21,494 bases of DNA, taken from the NCBI GenBank assembly GCA_010014835.2, contig JAAAKB020127517.1:1-21494 (forward strand), in the 5' to 3' direction. The translations under genes and the position numbers were made by a program. This stretch comes from Apostichopus leukothele. Taxonomy: Eukaryota; Echinodermata; Holothuroidea; Aspidochirotida; Stichopodidae. The notes under the pieces were generated by a model that saw only the letters and a program-made list of their open reading frames with translations, was not told the DNA's origin and made no database searches. Below are positions 1 to 8,905 of the stretch, one piece after another (positions within the stretch are counted from its first letter, which is position 1; each line of letters starts with the position of its first letter).

Positions 1-469
1 GCTAGGATCGAAACGTCAGGCCAACTTACTTTTACACATTCTCCTACACAGGCTCTCTAGTGGATAAGCAGTTTGCTGACAGTTTTATTTTATTTTAGTA
101 TTTAACCTCATTAGAACTAAAGGGGAAGTCGGGATGTGAAGTAGTTTAGTTTTTAATATTCATGACATGGTGATTTTCAGCAAAGAACTACACAACAATC
201 TAACTTGTTTTTCACACGTACCTTTATAGACTTACATGTTAACTTTTCAATTGGTAATAACAACCATCTAAGTAACCGATATGAAAGTAAAAGCACATCT
301 ATATAGTTATCAAAATTCCTACGAAAAATGATAAGAGGTATCACGTAAAAGAAAAATCGAAATAGAAAGGGACAATTATTACACGATATTATTAACTACC
401 ACTCTAACGGCTCTTTCAGTTCCATATGTAATGACCTTAATAAACAGAACAACGTTTTATATACTTTAA
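1..469. other. AT-rich upstream region, no gene seen
   Basis: No open frame, repeat or RNA gene is recognisable here. A TATA-like TTTTATATA lies at 455-463. If it is used, transcription would begin near 485-495, and the Met codon at 527 rather than the one at 470 would be the first in the mRNA. This is a weak inference from one short motif. Confidence 0.3.
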
Positions 470-626
470 ATGGTTAAGTGGCAAAGTGATATTGTTTCCC
501 TGTCTTATGTGATAGTACATGGCAAAATGTGGTTCTGGCTCCTGGTAATGTCATTTTGCTGCGTTTATGGATCGACAATCGATGATGCCCTGCAGTATAA
601 TCAACTAGATATAAGAAAAGAAACGA
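470..626 (+). CDS. LRR gene exon 1: signal peptide
   Basis: The frame opens at ATG 470. A second Met at 527 begins MWFWLLVMSFCCVYGS, a classical signal peptide with a hydrophobic core and a small residue before a likely cleavage after Gly or Ser. The 19 residues between the two Mets are not signal-like, so 527 is the more likely start. The exon ends in ACGA|GTAAGT, a strong donor, leaving one base of a split codon (phase 1) that matches exon 2. Confidence 0.75.
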
Positions 627-3600
627 GTAAGTTATTCAATATTCACTTTGTAACCATGAATATGTTAGTACAGATATATTGGAAACATCAGCTTTTGGTT
701 TCTTATGTTGCAACAATACATATAATTACTAGATAATTAATTGTCTACTTCAGCAAATGACGTCAGCTTACGAAGAATAACTATAAACGTAGAGTTATTT
801 AAAATATTTGATGGAAAAAAGGAAGATAGATACTCTCTTATATATTTTGTATGTTTCATGACAATATCGAACAAGACACACGGGTGTAGATATGTGGATA
901 CACCAGCTAAATATATATATAATAATGTTACGTCGTGGTCTAATGTTTGTATATTCTAGAATAGAAATTGTTAAAATGCCCCAAACTAGTGTCTACCTTA
1001 AATTGAATGTAATTTTATCATCTTTATTAACTGAGCTAACTATTTATAAAAATGATAAAGACTATCTTGATTACAGAAAGCAAGTTTCATCGTACTTATC
1101 GAGCTTTCTTGCACTACTTACATACTTCGCAGGGAAATATTTCCTGTTTGTTTTAATGTTTTGTGTTCAACAGAACCAACCGCCTGCGGTGCCAATCATA
1201 CGTGTGACTGTCACCAAACGAAGAAGACATTTTACCTCGTTGATTGTTCGTTAAGAGCATTGAGTGTAATACCCACGTTACCTCACAATGCCACGGAAAT
1301 GTAAGATTAAGTACGATTATGCACGGGCCCTATTGGTAACTAGGTATTATAAAGAAATTGAGAGTAATATTATCTAACAAATATTAAGAAAGTCAATTTT
1401 CCGACTATCTACATGAATGTTTAACCCATCTGCTTTAGTTTTGGTGATAATTATAAAGAAGAGTGACATTCAGTTACCGGTGCGCAGGAATTCAGAGGGG
1501 ATGGGCTAAAAATATAAACATTTAGACGTCAAATTGTGCATTCTGCCAGATTGTGGTAGTAAACACACAACAAAGAGAATCCCCGACTGATTTATGTAGG
1601 GGTCTGAACCTTCATGAAAGGGAAAGAAGCAACTCAAGGAATATTTACAGTAGTGGGTCTTGCCCTGGGGCATTTAGGCCGACTCCAATGTAGGGTGGGA
1701 GAATGGGTCGTACCCAGAAAAAAGGTTATACGTGGTATATTATGAGCGATATTTAAACTGCAGGTATCTCTTAACGCTAGGTTGTGCTAATAAATACTTT
1801 GTGTGAGGCTGAAAAGGGGGGGGGGTCTGTATCTTTGTAGTAGAGGTGCGGTAATTCTTCCCCGCCTGAATAAAAAAAACTTCCCAGACTGAATATTGGA
1901 GTGGGGTTCTGTCACCCGCCCCCTTGGCACTCCACTGGAAACAATTGATGATGTCATTTGAATATATCACATGATACCATTTGTGGCATCCGGTATTTGA
2001 ACAAGTAATGACAATATCAGACACATGCTTAACTTCGTTGTGAATTATTAATTGCTTTGTGATATTTTTTATTTCTGACAGAAATATATCGCGTAACAGA
2101 CTCACTGGCATACCACCTGGAACGTTCCAATGGACAGTCAACCTAACATCTATGTACGCAATCACAAAGTGTACCGCGTTTTACATTGCTTAATGTTATT
2201 TTAGGTTTTTTTTCATTACAATCATCTTTAATATGAAGGAGATAAAAAATGATTTCAAAATATGAGAAGACGAATACGTTTTCACTTATACCAAAGGAAG
2301 TTTTCTTACGTTTCATGAAGTCAATATGGTTCAGCTAACGTTACAGAATATATTCGTGTTGGGGATGACAAAGTAGGGTTGGGACATTAACATCTTCCTG
2401 AAACAAAGACTAATAGTGAAACCCAAGAATATATTTTCTGTAAACCTTTCAGAATTTTCACAAGAAACCAAATGAAAGCGATACCAGGTGAATTATTCTC
2501 AAGTGTGAACAATCTTGAAAACGTGTAAGTTTTTCAGAATTTTAACTCTCTTGTAAATGTTCGTTTGATATCAAAGGCAAAATAGAAGACTAAAAACCGG
2601 TCAACGAGGTCAGGATAAACATTCTTGATAAAAGCAGAGCTCTGGCTGCACATGAAATCAAGTTTTTGTTTCTATCAACACTCTGTTGTAACTTCTCTGT
2701 TTATCTATTGTTTATATTTTATTTGTAAGAATGTTGTATTTAAGTGATAGGGGGAAATGTTCTTGTCATCTGGGTCCAAACATATTCGACACACCGTCTG
2801 AACCCCCCCCCCCCCCCGCCTAGAGCTAACTTGATCCGCCCTTTATCTTGGCGATTTCACGTTTGATTTGGCCGAGGTAATTCTGCACCGTGTATCAACC
2901 ATCAGATATGACCTCGCGGGTCACGCAAGTCCATTGGAGTTCCCTGTACTGTACTTTAATATAGTCAGTGTTTACGTATCAGAATAGTGCTAGCAGCCCA
3001 ACTGTACTGCCAAGATCTGAGATGTCCGACTTCTTATTTCTTGCCTGTACACTCCAGCAAAAGCTAAATCGTTTAGACAAGAAGGCGAAATGCAACATAC
3101 ACAGAAACATAAGTCTTTAATCTAAATAAAGCAATACTGAAAGAGTTAAAACAAAAAACCACACCCTACAGAACTAACAACCCCTGAAAAAACCGGGGAA
3201 AAAAAATCGAAAATACATGGGGACCCTGCCTCTGTCCCACCTTCATCACATACAGTATCACAAGCCGCGAAACAACATCATTTGTTACATTATTATTATT
3301 CAATTGATTTAAACATTCCTTATTTCTTTTTCTCTTAACAGAGCATTTTCTACCAACAAGATTGTTATCATTCCGGTTGATTTACTCGAATCTAAAGTAA
3401 ACCTGCAGAAAGTGTATGTTTTCTACTTTTTCTACTTTCGTGAAAAATCCCTAAATCTTCTCTAAATGACAAGTTCACCGTCGTTATCTCCAAATCTGGT
3501 TCGGAACGAGTACTTATTATTCTAGAAATGTGTTTCTCTTGAAGTTCCATTTTTGTAATCTATTTTTGTATCTTAGCTTACAGATGAACTAATGTTAATT

Positions 3601-6359
3601 ATCTCCTGCTCAGGCGAACTGGTTCTAAGATTTTAACTAAAATATTATTAATGAATTTTTAAGTCATACCAGTCAAAGTGTGGTTTGGAATTATGAGGTG
3701 TGGCCCAATGAATCTCTTGTTATCAGATCATAAACTAATTAAAGTTGATTCACTTTTAATTGACAGTAACGAAAAATCCCAAGAACGACACTGTTATACT
3801 CGCCATACACCGACAATCTTTTTTGTTAATTTACAGAGACTTTTCCAGAAACTACATCAAAGAAATTCCAACAGGGTTTCTGTCGTCTGCATTAAATATA
3901 AAATCCATGCAAGTACCAATTTAATATGGACTCGGTTTCAAAGCATTTCAATAGTGTTACTAGTCCACATGAATTACATTTTCTCCGTTTATTCTTTATT
4001 ACTTATGAGAAACATGATGGATGCCATCCAATATCGATTCAACAACTTGCAAATATCTCGAATTTTGTTCTTTCAAAGCATATTGATATGTTGATATCTA
4101 CACATACACAGAATGTAGTTATGCGTTTATTTATGTAATACGTTGATATGTATACATGTTCACTGTGTTGTCAGAGGCATTTAAGTACTTCATTATTCCC
4201 CATTTGTCTTTCAACATTGACTTAATATCCATACATTACAAGTTGCACGTAAATAAAGACTTTTGAAATCCACCGAAATTGCTTAGTATTCTTCGTTATT
4301 TCGAAATTAAAATTAACATATTAACGTGACTATCCTCTGATTGCGTTAACGGGTTTTGTTTTAATACTTATTATTATTTCAGTATCCATAAATGAAACAC
4401 GAAAAGAGAAAACTGTAGGAAGATTTCTCAGATATCATCATTGCAAAGATATCATTCGATATCACGTTTTTTTCTTTGTTGTTTTGTGGGACTGAAATGT
4501 TTTCAGAGTGGGATATATAGACTTCTTTAACTGTTGGCTATATTGTAATTAGAAAGCAAATGTACAATGCATGATTTTGCTAGAGTATCACTTTTATATA
4601 TGAAACTATCAATTAAGGTCAGCTTTTGAATTAAATTGACTCAATGATAGAGTAAAGCCTCATCACAAAAGATACGGTCTACTTCAGAGTCACAGATTAT
4701 ATTCACTTCTCCACAGAGATTTTTCAAGCAACAGAATATCTCACATTCCCTCTGATCTGATTGAAAACAAGACTAATCTTCAGACTTTGTAAGTATCATT
4801 GATGACGGTACATAATATTAATAAATATAAATTGACATTATAATTATTACTAGGTAGGACATTTCCGTGGGGGTATATTTGTCCCATATTATATTTCAAA
4901 ATAACAAAGTGTAACCCTAGCATGTAATATCCTGTTAAATGGTATATGAAAGTACAACGATCAAAGTATGGTTGAGTTCAAACATGAAGCTTTTTTTGCT
5001 GCCAAATTATTTCTTTATTTCGGTTAGATGACTTAATGACTACTTGGCAGCTGTTGTTCCATCTTAGTCATACTACATTCACAAAACTGAATTGCTATAT
5101 GGTATCTTTGATTTAACTAAAGTTATGCGACCTTTTGTACCAAATCACAGTAAACCTTTTGTTTTGGTTTCATATTGAGAATGAATTTACCGTTTAATGT
5201 TACAACGTGATAGGTTTGTGCTGAAAATACCCTTAAAGGAATTTAGCCTGTCGGGTTTTATTTTATCAGAATTCACTATGCTTAGGTTCGCTGGACTTGG
5301 ACATTTATTTTCGTTGATTCTGCCAATAGTAGCTCTCATACTAATACTACATAGATATAAAAGTCCAAATAAATAATACTGCACCAATTTTTGCGTTAAA
5401 TATATAATCAGTTGGTACACTGTGATAAAACTATACACACATTTTATGTGTTAATCTTATCAGTGACACCATGCATCATGACCATTTCTACTAAATAGTT
5501 GTACATTGCGTTATTATTAGTGGTAAATGCCAACATATTTAGCGAATGGATATGGAATATTATTCTGTTGTACAGTAATGATGTTGCATATCATATGTTA
5601 ATACTGTATTGCTGAAACTGCATATTATACATAGATATATATTTAGTTGGCGTCAGCTGAAATAGCAACAAAGTATTTCGGCCTATATTAAAGTTTAAAC
5701 ATCAGACCGCAAATAATGGTTAAGCCCCTTTGGACTGTTTTAAGAAGATAACTTACATGAATAACACATGGGCATATTCCGTATAGTTAAAGATATTCAT
5801 TGAGCATTGCCAACCGTATTGGATAACATAACACACCTCCTGTCTCCCATAAACACCCATAAATTGTATGAACTTAAAATTAATGTATAGCATATTTCAA
5901 TTTTACAGGCACATTAATCCAAATATAATATATTGGTGTCTTATGGCAGTATCTGATTTACCATGAACCACGTAACACAGAAAGTTACCTTTCAGAAGCA
6001 ATTCTCTTATTTTTGTTGTTGGAAATAGTATGAGCCGTAGGAGTAGTATTTAATGGTACGGAACACTGGTTGATGTAATTTGGTCGACTAATCAGTTTTA
6101 CGTTACCAACTTAATATTATACTAGGATGCCAGGAAAAAGTACTTTCCAGTACATGGTATTTAAATCGCTCAAACTAGGAACTATAATAACCTGTTGTTA
6201 TTCAGGATAAGTTGACTTGAGTACAGCTCTTGTTAATTGAAGCATTTCTTGAGGAAGATTTCAAACGTTCTTTTTTAATCGTTTCAGGTTCTTTGGTGAT
6301 AATTACATTACAAACCTGGACAGCAGAATATTTGACGGGAATCCAAGTCTAATCAGGTT
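470..6359 (+). CDS. Leucine-rich-repeat extracellular protein gene, 5' part (8 exons, 3' end open)
   Basis: Gene model assembled from splice sites and reading frame: exons 470-626, 1174-1300, 2082-2153, 2453-2524, 3342-3413, 3837-3908, 4717-4788 and 6288-6359. They join without a stop to give a signal peptide, an LRRNT cap and six 24-residue LRRs with the pattern LxLxxNxIxxIPxxxF. Junction phases agree at every step: phase 1 after exon 1, phase 2 after all others. LRR exons of one repeat each with phase 2 introns are typical of LGR-type glycoprotein-hormone/relaxin receptors and some other LRR receptors. No 7TM, LDLa, TIR or Ig exon was seen, so the class stays open. The product should be secreted or membrane-bound. 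The exon after 6359 is not identified; a LINE sits in the following stretch. Candidates for later exons are noted at 5247-5376 and 8120-8227. Confidence 0.8.
627..1173 (+). other. Intron 1 of LRR gene
   Basis: Bounded by GTAAGT and TTCAACAG. Short open frames run through it (741-959 and 892-1254), but they have no recognisable domain, and the second overlaps the LRRNT exon in a different frame. Nothing else is seen. Confidence 0.6.
1174..1300 (+). CDS. LRR gene exon 2: LRRNT cysteine cap
   Basis: In the frame continued from exon 1 this exon reads with the cysteine pattern CGANHTCDC...VDCS, then LRALSVIPTLPHNATE. This is the LRRNT signature (C-x-C, then DCs..L..IP..LP.NaT) that caps the concave face of extracellular LRR solenoids. 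Two N-glycosylation sequons (NHT, NAT) are visible. The acceptor is TTCAACAG|AA. The donor is GGAAAT|GTAAGA, leaving two bases (phase 2), the phase used by all following LRR exons. Length 127 nt. Confidence 0.85.
1301..2081 (+). other. Intron 2 of LRR gene, with GC-rich repeat-like part
   Basis: Bounded by GTAAGA and TTATTTCTGACAG. Its middle, about 1490-1945, is richer in G/C than its surroundings, carries a 10-G tract at 1816-1825 and is probably a decayed interspersed repeat (separate entry). No coding exon was recognised. Confidence 0.5.
1800..1945 (-). repeat. Probable interspersed repeat fragment with poly-G tract
   Basis: On the minus strand the block reads from a CCAGTGGAGTGCCAAGGGGG start through a poly-C tract (10 bases, at + strand 1816-1825). 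Its composition differs sharply from the AT-rich intron around it. The style resembles short interspersed or terminal repeats of marine invertebrates, but no family is recognised and the borders are approximate. Confidence 0.35.
2082..2153 (+). CDS. LRR gene exon 3: LRR 1
   Basis: Exactly 72 nt between a strong pyrimidine-rich acceptor (TTTTTTATTTCTGACAG|A) and donor AT|GTACGC. It reads NISRNRLTGIPPGTF then WTVNLTSM, with Asn at repeat position 5, Leu at 7, Ile-Pro at 10-11, Phe at 15 and Leu at 21. The split codon contributed by exon 2 (AT+A) supplies the first hydrophobic residue. A 141-codon minus-strand frame covering it is an antisense shadow. Confidence 0.85.
2260..2331 (+). pseudogene. 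Possible decayed LRR exon
   Basis: The frame here reads KTNTFSLIPKEVFL, with Asn, Phe, Ile-Pro and Phe at the same spacing as the six intact LRR exons. The exact 72-nt positions are flanked by CAA instead of CAG upstream and CA instead of GT downstream, so it could not be spliced as is. It may be a dead duplicate of a neighbouring LRR exon, or chance. Confidence 0.25.
2453..2524 (+). CDS. LRR gene exon 4: LRR 2
   Basis: 72 nt, acceptor CCTTTCAG|A, donor GT|GTAAGT. It reads IFTRNQMKAIPGELF then SSVNNLENV. LRR consensus positions are filled (Asn 5, Met 7, Ile-Pro 10-11, Phe 15, Leu 21). Phase 2 at both ends. Confidence 0.87.
2525..3341 (+). other. Intron 4 of LRR gene, with 15-C tract
   Basis: Bounded by GTAAGT and TCTCTTAACAG. 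A run of 15 C lies at 2803-2817 inside a locally GC-rich block (about 2755-2960) that is likely part of an unidentified interspersed repeat. No exon with the 72-nt LRR pattern was found in it. Confidence 0.5.
3342..3413 (+). CDS. LRR gene exon 5: LRR 3
   Basis: 72 nt, acceptor TCTTAACAG|A, donor GT|GTATGT. It reads AFSTNKIVIIPVDLLES then KVNLQKV. The canonical Phe at position 15 is Leu. Phase 2 at both ends. Confidence 0.87.
3414..3836 (+). other. Intron 5 of LRR gene
   Basis: Bounded by GTATGT and GTTAATTTACAG. An open frame at 3678-4094 runs through part of it but crosses the next LRR exon in another frame and has no recognisable domain. No additional feature is seen. Confidence 0.5.
3837..3908 (+). 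CDS. LRR gene exon 6: LRR 4, with GC donor
   Basis: 72 nt, acceptor TTAATTTACAG|A. It reads DFSRNYIKEIPTGFLSS then ALNIKSM. The downstream junction is AT|GCAAGT, a GC-AG type donor. Apart from the C at +2 it has a perfect match to the intron consensus, and its position is fixed by the 72-nt length and phase 2 shared by all sister exons. Confidence 0.85.
3909..4716 (+). other. Intron 6 of LRR gene (GC-AG type)
   Basis: Begins GCAAGT and ends CTTCTCCACAG. An AATAAA lies near 4252 (GTAAATAAAG), but nothing upstream of it shows a terminal exon in frame. No repeat or exon is recognised. Confidence 0.5.
4717..4788 (+). CDS. LRR gene exon 7: LRR 5
   Basis: 72 nt, acceptor TTCTCCACAG|A, donor TT|GTAAGT. 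It reads DFSSNRISHIPSDLIEN then KTNLQTL. It is the best match to consensus among the six repeats. Phase 2 at both ends. Confidence 0.88.
4789..6287 (+). other. Intron 7 of LRR gene, containing a possible alternative end
   Basis: About 1.5 kb of AT-rich DNA bounded by GTAAGT and TTTTAATCGTTTCAG. Apart from the transmembrane-coding candidate at 5247-5376 (separate entry), no exon, repeat or RNA gene is recognised. Confidence 0.5.
5247..5376 (+). CDS. Candidate alternative terminal exon: transmembrane segment and short tail
   Basis: An AG at 5245-5246 would let LRR 5 (phase 2) splice here in frame. The frame then reads about 42 residues containing LGHLFSLILPIVALILIL followed by HRYKSPNK and a stop at 5374-5376. 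That is a single hydrophobic helix with a positive cytoplasmic-side tail, as in a type I membrane protein. An AATAAA overlaps the stop (5369-5374). Against it: the acceptor GGAATTTAG has a poor pyrimidine tract, AT-rich DNA yields hydrophobic frames by chance, and a sixth LRR exon follows downstream. If real, it would give a shorter membrane-anchored isoform. Confidence 0.3.
6288..6359 (+). CDS. LRR gene exon 8: LRR 6
   Basis: 72 nt, acceptor TCGTTTCAG|G, donor TT|GTAAGC. It reads FFGDNYITNLDSRIFDG then NPSLIRL. Leu-Asp replaces the Ile-Pro of the other repeats, so it is the most divergent. It ends in phase 2, so at least one more coding exon must follow, but none was identified with confidence. 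Confidence 0.83.
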
Positions 6360-6699
6360 GTAAGCATTTGAACCTTATTATAACTCTACATTTCAAGAAG
6401 TTGATGAAAGTATATCATTAATATAAAAGCAAGAGAATGAATATTAACAATAAATAAGTGAGTTAATGTGTGCCGTTTTGCCAAAGAATGTATTCGGAAA
6501 ACGAAGTGTTATAATTGTGTTCATTATACATTATCAAATAGTAGTAAACAGTAGGTAGTTAGAAAACTAAAGTATGTTGCCTAGAAGGCTTATCTCTCAA
6601 ATTCATTCTTTCTTAGTTCTTCTCTCATGGCATTTAATGTACATGATTTTAATATAAATATTTCCTCTGGTCCTATTAGCTTATGAAGAATATATTTAA
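6360..6699 (+). other. AT-rich stretch between LRR 6 and the LINE
   Basis: No open frame, LRR exon or repeat was recognised. It is probably the start of the intron into which the retrotransposon inserted. Confidence 0.4.
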
Positions 6700-7922
6700 T
6701 GCATTATGGCCATAACCTTATGACCTTTTCCGGTTGAATTTTGCACGTAATCTGTCTCGACTTCATTCACACGATTAGCAATATCATCATGACTACTTTT
6801 GTGTTATCAATTGTTATCACTTGCATCGGCGTCTTCCTCGACCTGTCCAAAGCATTCGACACAATTAACCACTCCATTTATTATCCAAACTATCTTTCCA
6901 CGAAATCAGAGGAACAACCCTAACTTGGCTAGACAGTCATGTCACAAATAGGGTACAATATACTACATAAAATAATTCAAATTCTGGACTTGGTGAAATC
7001 GCCTGTGGTGTGCCTCAGGGCTCTGTATTAGGTCCTTTGTTTTTTATTATATACGTTAATGATATCTGCCACGTCTCCAATATCGCTCATACAGTCTTAT
7101 ATGCCGATGACACCAATCTCTTGTGAACGTATTAATATTGATAGCAAACTTACTTGGAATAACCATATTTCGTCAGTATGTAACATTGTAGCTTAAATAC
7201 TGGTATATTATCTAAACTGAATATTTCCTCCCACAGCATGTCTTTAGAATGCTCTATCAAACATTAGTTCTGCAACACCTATCCTACTGTACAACTATTT
7301 GGTCTGGTACATACAAGGTTAACATTGACCGCCTAAATATTCTCCAAAAGAGGGCTATACGTCACATTGCTAATGCCCCACCACTTGCACAAACTAGTGG
7401 AATTTTTAAATCCCTGAATTTCTTAAAACTTGGTGATATTATAACAGTCAAAGTTGCTACCTTTGCTTACAAATATGAAATGGATTACTGCCAGTCACTT
7501 TTAATGACTTTATATGTAGTAACAGAGTCTTACATAACCATCACACAAGACAAGCCGACAACGCTCATTGCAATTATTACCATAGTATCATAGGTAAATT
7601 GGTCTTCGTAATAGAGCAACACAAACTTGGAATGTTCTATCCAAAAAGTTGAGGTTTTTACCTTCAAGACCCACATTCACCAGACATTTGAAAAAGGAAT
7701 ATATTAACTCGCATTAGTATTATCTATTCACGTATCTATCTCAGCATCATCAGGTTATTATATTTGCATATTTAATCCTTATTTATATACTGTTTCATTT
7801 ATATTTGTACATTTTTTCTTTCCTTCCAGGGAGTCTCCTACTTTGTTAAGTCATTTTAAGACTTAATAGGAGACTTTCCTTTCCCATTGTGTACAATTGG
7901 CGATAAAACAAATAAATGAATT
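6700..7922 (+). mobile_element. Degenerate non-LTR retrotransposon (LINE) fragment
   Basis: Reverse-transcriptase motifs are readable in order but in several frames. FLDLSKAFDTINHS is at 6834-6875. RGTTLTWLDS is near 6910, followed by a stop-containing linker. [19 protein letters not shown] is near 7008-7064, and the catalytic YADD is at 7100-7111. The stretch from 7249 matches the LINE C-terminal region (LSYCTTIWSGTY, NILQKRAIRHIANAP). The usual residues between YADD and the later ID-KLTW block (near 7135) are missing, so there is an internal deletion. The endonuclease and 5' part are absent. Many stops and frameshifts make it inactive. The style fits the jockey/CR1/Rex-like invertebrate LINEs; the clade is not assigned. 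It lies in the same orientation as the genes and probably in an intron. Borders are approximate. Confidence 0.85.
7832..7875 (+). other. Hairpin in the LINE 3' tail
   Basis: AGTCTCCTA then TTAAGTC, separated by a 5-base bulge, pair with GACTTAATAGGAGACT. This gives an imperfect 16-bp stem with a short loop about 45 bases before the element's end (AAATAAATGAATT). Stem-loops near LINE 3' ends often serve reverse-transcriptase recognition; that role is inferred here. Confidence 0.5.
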
Positions 7923-8443
7923 AACCCCCCCCCCCCAAAGGCCGATGCCTTCTGACATGATTTTGAAAAGAGGTAACACCTGATAGAGTGGTAATTTGTT
8001 ATCCGCAAGTGTGGGATGTACAGACAGTCGTTAAGATCTAGGGCTCTTGGCATCCATGTCGTTCTGGAGACATTCTATAAGATGTAACCACACACCTATA
8101 CCATATTTTAAAATTTCAGAAAGTTTCTCGTCGAAGCGCTATAGTTGCAACAACTGATTGGCTAAGATGTTGTTCAAGGATTTTTGTAACCTTATCAGTA
8201 AAATGTTCACAACAAACGTATGATTTAAATGTAACTTGAGTTATTTAATGTGTATTTAAAGTAGATCAAAGACACAAGCAATATACAAATTGACATTCAT
8301 CGTGTCATTTTCTTACCCTAATCGTCACAATATTTATACATTCTGAACCTTTGATATAGCTTTTGTAAGAAACATTTTACATCCTTGATATTATATTCTA
8401 AAATGCAATTTGTTGGTCCTTTCTACATCCTAAATACAATATA
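7923..8443 (+). other. Region after the LINE: 12-C tract and a weak LRRCT-like frame
   Basis: A 12-C run at 7925-7936 directly follows the LINE tail. A minus-strand frame at 7856-8053 crosses the LINE end and the C tract and is not a gene. At 8120-8227, after an AATTTCAG acceptor, one frame reads TTDWLRCCSRIFVTLSVKCS and then stops. It is loosely like an LRR C-terminal cap, but the acceptor phase (1) does not fit LRR 6 (phase 2). Otherwise nothing is seen. Confidence 0.3.
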
Positions 8444-8670
8444 GTATCCATGATATGTGCTGCTAGATATGAAACTTGCGTATTAGCCACCATTAGTATC
8501 AATGATATGTACTGCTAGGTATGAAACTTGCGTATTAGCCATCAGTAGTATCAATGATATGTGCTGCTAGGTATGAAACTTATTCATTAGTAGTATCCAT
8601 GATATGTACTGATAGGTATGAAACTTGCGTATTAGCCATCAGTAGTAACCGTGATATGTGCTGCTACATA
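8444..8670 (+). repeat. 52-bp tandem repeat, about 4.5 copies
   Basis: Units start at 8444, 8496, 8548, 8593 and 8645, each with a GTATCMATGATATGTRCTGC core followed by ATGAAACTT. Copies 1, 2 and 4 are 52 bp with few differences; copy 3 is 45 bp because GCGTATTAGCCATCA is replaced by a shorter segment; copy 5 is partial. It is a minisatellite with no coding sense. Confidence 0.92.
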
Positions 8671-8810
8671 TAGCGACACTGATTGTCGAGGCTCTTTCCT
8701 TTTTCTCTTTCTTGGACTTGTTATTACGTAACACTTACTTGCGTTTGTTGCTGTATCTTGTGGAAGTATATATACTTATGTTAGACATACGTGTTGTGTT
8801 CCATTTGCAG

Positions 8811-8905
8811 GTAATGCCTGTCCTCTGCATTTATTCTATCGGAGAAGTTGATCTAAGAGAGCAGAAACAAATCTTTGTTGCCCACTGATAAGCGATACAA
8901 GACAG
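8811..8905 (+). other. Candidate non-coding 5' UTR exon of the GTPase gene
   Basis: A good acceptor (GTTGTGTTCCATTTGCAG) and a good donor (AAGACAG|GTAACC) bound 95 bases that contain stops in all useful frames (phase 2 gives TAA at once). That fits a 5' UTR exon joining to the TTTTTGTACAG acceptor just before the GTPase start codon. An upstream first exon would still be needed. This is predicted only from splice-site quality. Confidence 0.3.

Noticed and set aside
1430-1500. TTTGGTGATAATTA after a CTTTAG, matching the start of LRR 6
   Set aside because: Only 14 bases agree, the register is one codon off and a stop follows after a few codons.
1740-2165. 141-codon minus-strand open frame
   Set aside because: It is antisense to LRR exon 2082-2153 and to a repeat fragment; no domain of its own.
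3678-4138. Two overlapping + strand open frames
   Set aside because: They cross LRR exon 3837-3908 in other frames and show no recognisable sequence.
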